DNA of 64,000 bases, taken from positions 2,617,001 through 2,681,000 of the forward strand of contig NZ_CP108882.1 of the NCBI RefSeq assembly GCF_036347055.1, read 5' to 3'. The first letter of the stretch is position 1. Each line of letters opens with the position of its first letter. Below the pieces are notes generated by a model. That model saw nothing but the letters and a program-made list of their open reading frames with translations, did no database searches and was not told the origin of the DNA. The position numbers and the translations under genes are program-made. The DNA is from Streptomyces sp. NBC_00820 (lineage in GTDB: Bacteria; Actinomycetota; Actinomycetes; Streptomycetales; Streptomycetaceae). Shown here one piece after another: positions 8,930-16,789 of the stretch.

Positions 8930-8955
8930 TTGCAGCATGTGCAACACCCTTTGCA
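8930..8955 (+). promoter_or_regulatory. Operator-like TTGCA/TGCAA array upstream of KDPG aldolase
   Basis: TTGCA (8930-8934), TGCAA (8940-8944) and TTGCA (8951-8955) alternate in orientation, making two overlapping inverted repeats with 5- and 6-bp spacers, ending 31 bp before the aldolase start. The spacing suits a dimeric repressor of sugar-acid metabolism, but no regulator is identified. Confidence 0.4.
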
Positions 8956-8986
8956 CAGAGTGCGTCTGCTCGGCACGATGAGGGGC

Positions 8987-9649
8987 ATGACCTCGCCGCT
9001 GCCCCCCTCCTCGGCTGCCTCCGTGCTGGATCTCGCGCCCGTCGTGCCCGTGGTCGTCGTGTCCGACGCCGCCGACGCGGCACCGCTGGCGCGGGCGCTG
9101 GTGGCGGGCGGGCTGCCCGCGATCGAGGTGACCCTCAGGACCCCGGCCGCACTGGACGCGATCCGGGCCGTCGCCGAGGAGGTACCGGACGCCGTGGTCG
9201 GGGCGGGCACGGTCATCACGCCGGAGCAGGTACGGGCGTGCGTGGCGGCGGGCGCGCGGTTCCTGGTGAGCCCCGGGTGGACGGACGCGCTGCTGGCCGC
9301 GATGCGCGGGTCGGGGGTGCCGTTCCTGCCGGGGGTGTCGACCACTTCGGAGGTGGTGGCGCTGCTGGAGCGCGGGGTGCGCGAGATGAAGTTCTTCCCG
9401 GCGCAGGCGGCGGGAGGCACCGCGTACCTGAAGTCCCTCGCTGGCCCGCTGCCGCAGGCCCGCTTCTGCCCGACGGGCGGCATCGGGCCCGCGAACGCGC
9501 CCGAGTACCTGTCCCTGCCCAACGTCGGCTGCGTGGGCGGGAGCTGGATGGTCCCGGCCGACGCGGTGGCCGCCCGGGACTGGTCCCGGATCGAGGAGCT
9601 GGCGCGGTCGGCCGCCGGGCTCAGGGACGCAGGTGGGACGTCTCGTTGA
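8987..9649 (+). CDS. eda: 2-dehydro-3-deoxyphosphogluconate (KDPG) aldolase
   Basis: A class I aldolase of 220 aa that cleaves KDPG to pyruvate and glyceraldehyde 3-phosphate, with activity on 4-hydroxy-2-oxoglutarate in many members. ATG at 8987 is preceded by GAGGGG, though the spacing is tight; an in-frame ATG at 8978 exists. Visible family motifs are GLPAIEVTLRTP, VGAGTVITPEQV, the Schiff-base lysine K135 in REMKFFPAQAAGG, and CPTGGIGPANAPEYL. The gene converges on the RNase H/phosphatase gene and their 3' ends overlap by 29 bp. The upstream TTGCA/TGCAA array suggests substrate-responsive control. Confidence 0.93.
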   Translation: MTSPLPPSSAASVLDLAPVVPVVVVSDAADAAPLARALVAGGLPAIEVTLRTPAALDAIRAVAEEVPDAVVGAGTVITPEQVRACVAAGARFLVSPGWTDALLAAMRGSGVPFLPGVSTTSEVVALLERGVREMKFFPAQAAGGTAYLKSLAGPLPQARFCPTGGIGPANAPEYLSLPNVGCVGGSWMVPADAVAARDWSRIEELARSAAGLRDAGGTSR

Positions 9650-11105
9650 ACAGCCGTACGCTCGCGTTGCCGTCCGCGTAGTACGCCACCGCCGAGAGCG
9701 ACGCGGCGGACAGCTCCATGCGGAACAACGACTCGGGCGGGGCACCGAGGGCGAGGCGCAGCAGGGTCTTGATCGGGGTGACGTGCGTGACCAGCAGGAC
9801 CGTACGGCCCGCGTAGGCCGAGACCAGCTTCCGCCGGGTGGCCTCGAGCCGCTCGGCCGTCTCCGCGAAGCTCTCGCCGCCGCCGGTGGGGCGGACCTCC
9901 GGGTCGGTGAGCCAGGCGGTCAGGTCGTCCGGATGGCGCTCGCGGACCTCGCCGAAGGTGAGGCCCTCCCAGGCGCCGAAGTCCGTCTCCCGCAGCCCCT
10001 CCTCGATCGCCACGTCCAGCCCGAGACGGGCGGCGACGATCCCGGCGGTCTCGCGGGTGCGGGCCAGCGGGGAGGCGACGATCTCCTGGATCGTGCCGCG
10101 CCGGGCCAGCGCCTCGGCGACCCGCCGGGCCTGCTCACGGCCGATGTCCGAGATCGAAGGATCGGTTCCGCCGCTGCCGGAGAACCGCTTCTGCGGGGTG
10201 AGGGGGGTCTCGCCGTGGCGGAGGAGGACGAACGTGGCCGGGGCACCCATGTCAGGAGCCGCACTCCAGCCCGGGGCGGAGGGAGCGGAGGCGCGCGAGG
10301 TGTCGGCGGTGGTGGAGGCGCCGGCGGTGCCAGAGGTTGCGGAGGCGTCGGGGGTGGCGACCGTGCGGGCCGCGCGGAGGTCGGCGGCGCGAGCGGGCGC
10401 CTCAGCGGACGCCGCAGCGGGCGCGTGCGCCGCGCCGGCGTCCACCTCGCCCGCCGAGCACGCGGCGGCGGCGGTGTCCGCGTCCCCGGCCGGGTGAGCC
10501 GCGTCGGCGTCCACCTCACCGCCCCGGGACGCGGCGGCGACCGCGGGCCGCGCGGATTCGGTGGTCCGGCCCTGCGCCAGAGCCTCCCGTGCCTTCGCCG
10601 CGCCCGCCGCCGCGTCCCCGGGCGGACCCGAGGGCTCCGGGACGGCGGGCGGGGTGTCCAGGGCGGCCCGGGACCGGGACGCGGACCACTGTTCGCCCTT
10701 GGTGCCCGCGTCCATCGCCTCGTTGGCGAGGCGGTCGGCGTGCTTGTTGCGCTCGCGGGGGATCCACTCGTAGGTGACGTGGCCCGGAGGGTAGACCCGG
10801 CCGGCCTCGGCGGCCAGCGGCTTCATGGCGGGGTGCTTGATCTTCCAGCGGCCCGACATCTGCTCGACGACGAGCTTGGAGTCCATGCGGACGTGGACCG
10901 GCGCGGCGGGGTCCAGGGCGTGCGCGGCACGCAGGCCCGCGAGCAGGCCCCGGTACTCGGCGACGTTGTTGGTGGCGACGCCGATGAACTCGGCCGCCTC
11001 CGCCAGGGTCTCCCCCGTCGCCGCGTCGCTCACCACGGCGCCGTACCCCGCGGGCCCCGGGTTACCCCGTGACCCGCCATCGGCCTCGACGATGAACTCC
11101 CGCAC
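9621..11105 (-). CDS. Bifunctional RNase HI / histidine phosphatase (CobC-like)
   Basis: A 494-aa fusion starting GTG at 11105 with AGGGGG upstream. Residues 1-130 form an RNase HI domain (EADGGSRGNPGPAGYGAVV, ATNNVAEYRGLLAGL, VRMDSKLVVEQMSGRWKIKH, NKHADRLANEAMD) with the D-E-D-D catalytic pattern. A ~160-residue Ala/Pro-rich linker follows, longer than in other members. The C-terminal 200 residues are a phosphoglycerate-mutase-like phosphatase (FVLLRHGETPLT, SPLARTRETA, LLVTHVTPIKTLLR). Actinobacterial homologues (Rv2228c, SCO2299) degrade RNA:DNA hybrids and have acid-phosphatase/alpha-ribazole-phosphatase activity, linking DNA maintenance to cobalamin synthesis. It lies downstream of the zinc-ribbon and NIF3 genes in an apparent operon. 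Confidence 0.95.
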   Translation of the reverse strand: MREFIVEADGGSRGNPGPAGYGAVVSDAATGETLAEAAEFIGVATNNVAEYRGLLAGLRAAHALDPAAPVHVRMDSKLVVEQMSGRWKIKHPAMKPLAAEAGRVYPPGHVTYEWIPRERNKHADRLANEAMDAGTKGEQWSASRSRAALDTPPAVPEPSGPPGDAAAGAAKAREALAQGRTTESARPAVAAASRGGEVDADAAHPAGDADTAAAACSAGEVDAGAAHAPAAASAEAPARAADLRAARTVATPDASATSGTAGASTTADTSRASAPSAPGWSAAPDMGAPATFVLLRHGETPLTPQKRFSGSGGTDPSISDIGREQARRVAEALARRGTIQEIVASPLARTRETAGIVAARLGLDVAIEEGLRETDFGAWEGLTFGEVRERHPDDLTAWLTDPEVRPTGGGESFAETAERLEATRRKLVSAYAGRTVLLVTHVTPIKTLLRLALGAPPESLFRMELSAASLSAVAYYADGNASVRLFNETSHLRP

Positions 11106-11136
11106 GCCCGGACCCCCTGACCGCTCCCCGCGCGTC

Positions 11137-11880
11137 CTACAGGCCCGACTCGGAGGTGCGCACCAGGATGCGGTGGCAGTTCTCGCAGCGCACCACGGTG
11201 TCCGGCGCCGCCTTGCGGATCTCGCTCAGCTCGGTGATCGCCAGCTCCTGGCGGCAGCCCTGGCAGGTGCGGGCGTACAGCTTGGCCGCGCCGACGCCGC
11301 CGCCCTGCTCGCGCAGCTTCTCGTACAGCTTGAGCAGGTCCGCGGGGACGGAGCCGGCGACGACCTGGCGCTCCTTGGTGACGGAGGCGGCCTCGGCGTC
11401 GACCTCGGTGAACGCGGCGTCCCGGCGGGCGGTCGCGGCGTCGATCTTCGCCTGGACGGAGCCGACCCGCTCGGTCAGCTCGCCCACGCGCTCCTGCGCG
11501 GACTCGCGGCGCTCCATGACCTCCAGGACGATCTCCTCGAGATCGCCCTGACGCTTGGCGAGGGAGACGATCTCGTGCTGGAGGCTCTCCAGGTCCTTCG
11601 GGGAGGTGATGGCGCCGGAGTCCAGGCGCTGCTGGTCGCGGGCGGCGCGCTGGCGCACCTGGTCCACGTCCTGCTCGGCCTTGGTCTGCTCGCGGGAGCA
11701 GTCGCTCTCCTCGGTCTGCGCGGCCACCAGCAGGTCGCGCAGCTGCGTGAGGTCCTTGGTCAGCGACTCGATCTCGGCGTGCTCGGGCAGGGACCTCCGC
11801 TTGTGGGCGAGCTGCTGCAGGCGGACGTCGAGGGCCTGGACGTCGAGAAGACGGATCTGGTCGGCGGGCGCGGCGTTCAG
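11137..11880 (-). CDS. C4-type zinc-ribbon coiled-coil protein with CTG start
   Basis: A 247-aa protein. The first two thirds are a long coiled coil (LESLQHEIVSLAKRQGDLEE, VGELTERVGSVQAKI) and the C-terminus is a zinc ribbon with CQGC and CENC pairs. This is the conserved SCO2300-type protein that accompanies RNase H and NIF3; its exact function is unknown, and a nucleic-acid role is inferred from neighbours. The family N-terminus (NAAPADQIRLLDVQALDVRL) is fully present, but no ATG, GTG or TTG lies in frame before it. A CTG at 11878-11880 sits 7 nt after GGGAG and is the only plausible start. An internal GTG at 11727 would delete about 50 conserved residues. Confidence 0.88.
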   Translation of the reverse strand: MNAAPADQIRLLDVQALDVRLQQLAHKRRSLPEHAEIESLTKDLTQLRDLLVAAQTEESDCSREQTKAEQDVDQVRQRAARDQQRLDSGAITSPKDLESLQHEIVSLAKRQGDLEEIVLEVMERRESAQERVGELTERVGSVQAKIDAATARRDAAFTEVDAEAASVTKERQVVAGSVPADLLKLYEKLREQGGGVGAAKLYARTCQGCRQELAITELSEIRKAAPDTVVRCENCHRILVRTSESGL

Positions 11881-11897
11881 TTGGGGGCTCCCATTAG

Positions 11898-12737
11898 CTA
11901 ATTAGTGGTGATGGAGGACGCCGCGTGGGCGGTCCAGGGGTCGGTGACCGTCTTGGAGACGTGGACCCGAAGGCCCCATCCGTGACGGTCGGAGATCTCG
12001 TCGAGCTGGGCTGCGGCCAGCTCGCACCAGGGCCACTCGGTGGCCCAGTGCGCCGCGTCGAGCAGCGCGAGAGGAGTTTGCGCGATGGCGTCGGAGGCCG
12101 GGTGGTGGCGCAGGTCGGCGGTGAGGAAGGCGTCCACGCCCGCCGCCCGGACGTGGTCGAAGAGGCTGTCGCCGGAGCCGCCGCTGACGGCGACCGTACG
12201 GACGACGGCCTCGGGGTCGCCCGCCACCCGGATGCCCTGCGCGGTGGCCGGCAGCCGCTCGGCGGCCCGGGCGGCCAGCTCGCGCACGGTCAGCGGGTGG
12301 TCGAGTTCACAGACGCGGCCGAGGCCCCGGCGGCCCGCCGGATCGGTGGGGTCCGGCACGAGGGGGCGTACGACCCGCAGGTCCAGCGCGCCGGCGAGCG
12401 CGTCGGAGACACCCGGGTCGGCCTTGTCGGCGTTGGTGTGGGCCACGTGCAGGGCGATGTCGTTCTTGATCAGCGTGTGTACGACCCGGCCCTTGAAGGT
12501 GGACGCCGCGACCGTGGTCGTGCCGCGCAGGTAGAGCGGGTGGTGGGTGACCACCAGGTCCGCGCCGAGCTTCACCGCCTCGTCGACGATCTCCTGGACG
12601 GGGTCGACGGCGAACAGGACGCGGGTGACCTCCTGGTCGGGGTCGCCCACGACCGTGCCGACGGCGTCCCAGGACTCGGCCCGCTCGGCGGGCCACAGGG
12701 CGTCCAGCGCGGCGATGACTTCAGACAGACGGGGCAC
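11898..12737 (-). CDS. NIF3-like dinuclear metal-centre protein
   Basis: A 279-aa protein starting GTG at 12737. It carries the NIF3/YbgI metal-binding motifs: DLVVTHHPLYLRG (paired histidines) and a C-terminal HWATEWP segment, with VAHTNADKADPGVSDALAGAL between. Homologues form hexameric rings with a di-metal site and have been called GTP cyclohydrolase I type 2, although the physiological reaction is unsettled. It lies 17 bp upstream of the zinc-ribbon gene on the same strand, a conserved pairing in actinobacteria. Confidence 0.93.
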   Translation of the reverse strand: MPRLSEVIAALDALWPAERAESWDAVGTVVGDPDQEVTRVLFAVDPVQEIVDEAVKLGADLVVTHHPLYLRGTTTVAASTFKGRVVHTLIKNDIALHVAHTNADKADPGVSDALAGALDLRVVRPLVPDPTDPAGRRGLGRVCELDHPLTVRELAARAAERLPATAQGIRVAGDPEAVVRTVAVSGGSGDSLFDHVRAAGVDAFLTADLRHHPASDAIAQTPLALLDAAHWATEWPWCELAAAQLDEISDRHGWGLRVHVSKTVTDPWTAHAASSITTN

Positions 12738-12924
12738 GGGGAAAGGCTACCTGGCTGATCTGCCGGGCCGTACCGCATCCGCTTCACCCGGCCCCGCTCA
12801 GCACATACGCCCCGGTCCCCTCAGAGGAATCGCTTCTGCGCCACCCGTATGTGTGAAGCGATGGCCTGGCGGCCCCCCGCCTGTGCGTACGAAAACTAGC
12901 TTCGTCGCCGGAGGTGACCGAACG

Positions 12925-14406
12925 ATGACGGCCTGTGCGATCGAAACCCCGTCGACCGGGGCGTCCGGCGAGGACGACCCCGAGTCCGGGACCGGGGACG
13001 GACCCGAGCCCGGGACGAGGTGTGCCATCACGGCGGACGGCGCCTACGCGGCCCGCCTCGCGCTGGACGGCGAGTCCTGGTTCCCGGAGCGCTGGACGCT
13101 GGACACACCGGAGTCGTACGCGGTGCCGCTGCCCGGCGACCAGCCGGAGGAGCCCGGCACCCAGGTGCAGCCGATGGGCGACGGGCGGGTGCTGATCCAC
13201 CGCCTGGTGGAACGGCGGCACGCCTTCTCCCTGCTGTACCCGACCGGCCCCGGCACCGGCGAGCTGCCGCTGGGCGCGGTGGAGTGCCCGGAGCCCGGCA
13301 CCCGGCTCACGCTCCTGCCGCCGGCACCGGGCGGCACGCGGGCCTACGCCCTCGCCGTCGGCACCCGGTCCACGGCCGTCTGGCTCGTGGCGGGCGGCGC
13401 CTTCGGGCCCGAGCACCTGGCCGAGGTCCCGGGCCGCTGCTCCGGCGGGGTCTGGCTGGACGGCACCGGACGGATGCTGGCCCTGGACCGGGAGCTGGGC
13501 GGGCCGACGAAGACGGTCGTGGTGGATCTGGAGCGCGCCGGCGAGATCTCGCCCCTGCTCCAGATCGCGGCGGACAGCGACGACAGGCTCCTGCTCGCGG
13601 ACCCCGACAGCGGCCTGCTGGTGATCTCCTCGGACGCACCCTCCCCCGGGCAGGAACGATTGGGCTGGGGCGTCATGGGCAGCACCCTGCCGGTCCGCTT
13701 CCCGGAGTGCCTGCGCCTGCCGGACTGCGTGGTGACGCCCTTCGCGATCCAGCCCGGGCAGGTGCTGATGCCGGAGAACTGCGCGGTGGCCCTGCGCATC
13801 GACGGCCCGTTCGGCAGCTGGATCGGCACCTGGCGCCCGTCCGAACGGCAGGTACGTCATCTCGCCGCGCCCGAGGGCTGGCTGGCGGGAGCCGGGCTGT
13901 GGACCCGGGAGGGGGTGCTGCGGCTGCCCTGCGCCACGGAGGAGAACCCGTGCGGCGTGGCGGAGTTGACGGTGCCCCGGGGGGAGACGGGGGGACCGGA
14001 AGGACCGGGGGAACCGGCTGCTGCCGAGGAGCGGCCGACGGGCACCGGGGAGCCGGGGCGCACGAACGCCATGGGCGGTACCGCCCTCACGGCTTCCGGC
14101 GAGACGGGGGAACCGGGTGGGCCGGAGGGTCCGGAGGGTCCGGAGGGTCCGGAGGGTCCGGAGGGTCCGGAGGGTCCTGGGGACGTCGATCCGCAGGGTC
14201 GAGGGGATGTCGATCCGGAGGGTCGGGGGGACGCCGGGCCGCAGGCTTGGGAGGACGCCGGGCCGGAGTGGCCGGGCTGGGACGGCCCGGCTGCCGGGGG
14301 TGCCGAGGCGCCCGGAGAACCGGCGGAACCAGGCCCTCCGGAGCAGGTGGCGGCACGTCCCGTGCCCTTGCAGCAGGCCCCCCTGGGACGTCTTGTAACG
14401 AAGTAG
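12925..14406 (+). CDS. Hypothetical protein with C-terminal GPE-repeat tail
   Basis: A 493-aa protein starting ATG at 12925 with GGAGGTG 8 nt upstream. Residues 30-350 look like a globular, beta-rich domain with repeated short strand/turn segments (DGRVLIHRLVERRHAFSLLY, TRSTAVWLVAGGAFGPEHL, KTVVVDLERAGEISPLLQIA), possibly a propeller-like fold. The last 140 residues are low-complexity Gly/Pro/Glu, including a GPEGPEGPEG run encoded by 9-bp tandem repeats at 14117-14175. No signal peptide, membrane segment or known catalytic motif is visible. I do not recognise the family; it is likely cytoplasmic. Confidence 0.75.
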   Translation: MTACAIETPSTGASGEDDPESGTGDGPEPGTRCAITADGAYAARLALDGESWFPERWTLDTPESYAVPLPGDQPEEPGTQVQPMGDGRVLIHRLVERRHAFSLLYPTGPGTGELPLGAVECPEPGTRLTLLPPAPGGTRAYALAVGTRSTAVWLVAGGAFGPEHLAEVPGRCSGGVWLDGTGRMLALDRELGGPTKTVVVDLERAGEISPLLQIAADSDDRLLLADPDSGLLVISSDAPSPGQERLGWGVMGSTLPVRFPECLRLPDCVVTPFAIQPGQVLMPENCAVALRIDGPFGSWIGTWRPSERQVRHLAAPEGWLAGAGLWTREGVLRLPCATEENPCGVAELTVPRGETGGPEGPGEPAAAEERPTGTGEPGRTNAMGGTALTASGETGEPGGPEGPEGPEGPEGPEGPEGPGDVDPQGRGDVDPEGRGDAGPQAWEDAGPEWPGWDGPAAGGAEAPGEPAEPGPPEQVAARPVPLQQAPLGRLVTK

Positions 14407-14501
14407 TGCCGGTTGGCGTGTGCGCCTGGATTCGGCCCGTGGTGTGCCGGTTAGACTCGCCCGGCTGTAAGAGATCATGTTTGACGGGGTGAATTCTTCC
14501 G

Positions 14502-14660
14502 ATGAGCGACACCAGCACGACACAGCCGCTGTCTGCCGACTCTCAGGAGGCGGCCGGCCATGGCCGGCATCGGGGCTCGGTAGCGTCCCAGGACGGTGAG
14601 TCCGCTCCGCGCGGGCGTCACCGCAAGCCGGCCGAGGAGACCACCGAAGTGGCTGCCTGA
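14502..14660 (+). CDS. Small Ser/Glu-rich hypothetical protein (52 aa)
   Basis: A 52-aa frame starting ATG at 14502 and ending TGA at 14658. The product is hydrophilic and probably disordered, with an R-G-R-H-R-K-P basic patch near the C-terminus. Third codon positions are G/C-rich and a terminator-like hairpin follows 14 bp after the stop. From memory, similar short proteins occur at this locus in other Streptomyces, but no function is known. No clear Shine-Dalgarno is seen, so the start is uncertain. Confidence 0.55.
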   Translation: MSDTSTTQPLSADSQEAAGHGRHRGSVASQDGESAPRGRHRKPAEETTEVAA

Positions 14661-14674
14661 TTGGCAAAGAACAG

Positions 14675-14711
14675 AAGGGGGTTGTCCGTCGTAACGACGG
14701 GCAGCCCCCTT
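14675..14711. terminator. Hairpin between convergent genes
   Basis: Arms AAGGGGGTTGTCCGTCG and CGACGGGCAGCCCCCTT enclose a TAA loop (two G-U wobbles). It stands between the small 52-aa gene and the convergent MaoC-type gene and could stop transcription both ways. There is no U tail, as is common in Streptomyces. Confidence 0.7.
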
Positions 14712-14719
14712 CCGTCGTC

Positions 14720-15631
14720 TCAGGTGTGCCGCACGGTCGTGTCGGTGAGTACCGGCGCGTCCGACCGCTCGACCGCGCTCACCATGACCCTCACCCGCCC
14801 CTCCCCACGCCACATGCGGATACGCAGCGTCTCCCCCGGGTACACCACTGCGGCGAAGCGCGTGTCGTAGCGGCGGACCCGGGTCACATCGCCGCCCAGC
14901 AGTGTGTCCACGACCGCCTTGAGGGTGATTCCGTAGGTGCACAGTCCGTGCAGGACGGGTCTGTCGAACCCGGCGCGGCGGGCGAACGCGGGGTCGGCGT
15001 GCAGGGGGTTGGAGTCGCCGGAGAGACGGTAGAGCAGGGCCTGGTCGGGCCGGACGGGCCGGACGACGGTCAGGTCGGGCTCTTCGGCGGGCGGCGCGGC
15101 GAGCGGGCCCCCGCCCGGGCCGCGCCGGGAGTGCGCAAGGGCGGAGGGGCCCCGGTCACCGCCCCAGCCGCCTTCGCCGCGCACGAAGATCTGCGCCTCC
15201 TCGCTCCACAACGGACCGTCGGCGTCGGCCACTTCGGTACGCATGACAAGGAGGGCGGCCGTCCCCTTGTCGTACACGGCGGCGATCCGGCCGGTGGCGA
15301 CGGCCGTGCCCTCGGCCGGGATCGGGCGGTGGACGCGCAGACTCTGGCCGCCGTGCAGGACGTCGGCCAGGTCGACGGCGACACCGGGCATGGACAGGCC
15401 GCGGATCACCCCGGGCGGGCCGCCGCCCGCGACGGTGGCGAAGCTCGGCAGGACGTGCAGCCGGGACTCCAGGGTGTAGCGCAGTTCGCCGGGATCGGTG
15501 GCGGGGTTCTCCCGGTCCGGGTTCGTGCCGGCGCCGATGCCGAGGTGGTAGAGCCGGACGTCCTTGGCGGTCCAGCGGATCTCATCGGTCCGGGGCTCGG
15601 CGGCTGCCGCCACGGCTGCGTCGATGGGCAT
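14720..15631 (-). CDS. MaoC-type (R)-specific enoyl-CoA hydratase
   Basis: A 303-aa protein starting ATG at 15631, with AGGAG about 10 nt upstream. It is a double hot-dog hydratase. The C-terminal half carries the hydratase-2 signature (LLYRLSGDSNPLHADPAFA) with catalytic Asp and His, and PVLHGLCTYG after it. The N-terminal half (YHLGIGAG ... VLPSFATVAGG) is the inactive hot-dog copy seen in two-domain MaoC/HTD2 enzymes. It likely hydrates trans-2-enoyl-CoA to (R)-3-hydroxyacyl-CoA in fatty-acid or polyketide-precursor metabolism. It is divergent from the ABC exporter operon. Confidence 0.9.
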   Translation of the reverse strand: MPIDAAVAAAAEPRTDEIRWTAKDVRLYHLGIGAGTNPDRENPATDPGELRYTLESRLHVLPSFATVAGGGPPGVIRGLSMPGVAVDLADVLHGGQSLRVHRPIPAEGTAVATGRIAAVYDKGTAALLVMRTEVADADGPLWSEEAQIFVRGEGGWGGDRGPSALAHSRRGPGGGPLAAPPAEEPDLTVVRPVRPDQALLYRLSGDSNPLHADPAFARRAGFDRPVLHGLCTYGITLKAVVDTLLGGDVTRVRRYDTRFAAVVYPGETLRIRMWRGEGRVRVMVSAVERSDAPVLTDTTVRHT

Positions 15632-15803
15632 GGGATCGAGTCTCCTGACGGATCGTTCGGTGCGCCGACGGACCGGCCCGGCGCCCACCCCACCCGGCGC
15701 CGCCGCACGACCCGGCGCACCCCGGGCCAGGGACACTCGCGGCCTCCCCTCCCTATCCTCCCCCTCCCCTCCCTCTCCGCCCCTGAGTGCGGATCACGGC
15801 GTC

Positions 15804-15839
15804 GGCAGTGACATTTGTACTGCCGGGGTCCGTACTTCC
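15804..15839 (+). promoter_or_regulatory. Candidate response-regulator operator upstream of the ABC operon
   Basis: An inverted repeat GGCAGT-N9-ACTGCC (15804-15809 and 15819-15824) overlaps a 15-bp-spaced direct repeat GTACTgCC/GTACTtCC (15817-15824, 15832-15839). A TAGCCT -10 candidate lies at 15868-15873, 7 nt before the ABC ATPase ATG, which suggests leaderless transcription. Confidence 0.4.
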
Positions 15840-15880
15840 GCACCTGCCGCGAACCGGGCCCGAGTTCTAGCCTCGAAGGC

Positions 15881-16789
15881 ATGACACAGACGCACAGCGC
15901 CGTGTCCTTCACGGGGGCGGTCAAGACGTACGGCGCCGTCCGCGCCGTGGACGGCATCGATCTGGACATCACGAGCGGCGAGACCGTGGCCCTGCTGGGC
16001 CGCAACGGCGCCGGCAAGTCCACCGCACTGGCCCTGCTGCTCGGCCTGCTCCCGCCCGACGCCGGGTCGGTGCACCTGTTCGGTGCCGGGCCGGAGCGGG
16101 CGGTGCGGGCGGGCCGGGTGGGGGCGATGCTGCAGGACGCCCGGCCGGTGCCCCGGGTGACGGTGGGCGAGCTGGTCGGTTTCGTCGCCTCCTGCTATCC
16201 GGCGCCGATGCCGATGGCACGCGCCCTGGAGCTGGCGGGGATCGCCGACCTGGCCGGGCGGCGGGTGGACCGGCTGTCCGGCGGGCAGGTCCAGCGGGTA
16301 CGGTTCGCGGTCGCCCTGGCCGGCGACCCCGACCTGCTGGTGCTGGACGAGCCGACGGCGGCACTGGACGTGGAGGCCCGGCACGCCTTCTGGGACTCGA
16401 TGCGTTCCTACGCGCGGCGCGGGCACACCGTCCTGTTCTCCACCCACTACCTGGAGGAGGCGGACGCGTACGCCGACCGGATCGTGGTCATCGACCGCGG
16501 GCGGATCGTCGCCGACGGCACCGGCGACGATCTGCGCCGCGCGGCCGGCGGCAGTCTCGTCGCCGTCGAACTGGCCGGCCGCGACCCGGAGGGGCTGGCC
16601 CTGCTGCCCGGCGTCCGGTCGGTGGAGGTGCGCGGGAGCCGGGCGCGGCTGCGCACCGACGACTCCGACGCGACGGTGATCGCCCTGGCCGAACTCGGCG
16701 CCGTCCGGGGCCTGGAGGTGGCTCCGGCGTCGCTGGACGACGCCTTCCTCGCCCTCACTTCCCGCGAGCGCGACCTGGAGGTGGCGTGA
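15881..16789 (+). CDS. ABC transporter ATP-binding protein
   Basis: A 302-aa ATPase with Walker A (LLGRNGAGKST), Q-loop (GAMLQDARPVP), signature (LSGGQVQRVRFA), Walker B (LLVLDEPTAALD) and the switch His in FSTHYLEEAD. The C-terminal extension is of the DrrA/CcmA exporter type. The ATG at 15881 follows TAGCCT at -10 spacing, so the message may be leaderless. It overlaps the permease gene (TGATG) and precedes a histidine kinase and response regulator. This is the classic ABC-HK-RR cassette in which an exporter responds to membrane or antibiotic stress. Confidence 0.95.
   Translation: MTQTHSAVSFTGAVKTYGAVRAVDGIDLDITSGETVALLGRNGAGKSTALALLLGLLPPDAGSVHLFGAGPERAVRAGRVGAMLQDARPVPRVTVGELVGFVASCYPAPMPMARALELAGIADLAGRRVDRLSGGQVQRVRFAVALAGDPDLLVLDEPTAALDVEARHAFWDSMRSYARRGHTVLFSTHYLEEADAYADRIVVIDRGRIVADGTGDDLRRAAGGSLVAVELAGRDPEGLALLPGVRSVEVRGSRARLRTDDSDATVIALAELGAVRGLEVAPASLDDAFLALTSRERDLEVA

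Noticed and set aside
5410..9522. A 1,370-codon open frame on the minus strand.
   Set aside because: It merges the real AraC gene with the non-coding frame of YaaA, the RNB gene and the aldolase. The extra protein is Arg/Pro/Gly-rich with no domain, as expected for antisense frames in high-GC DNA.
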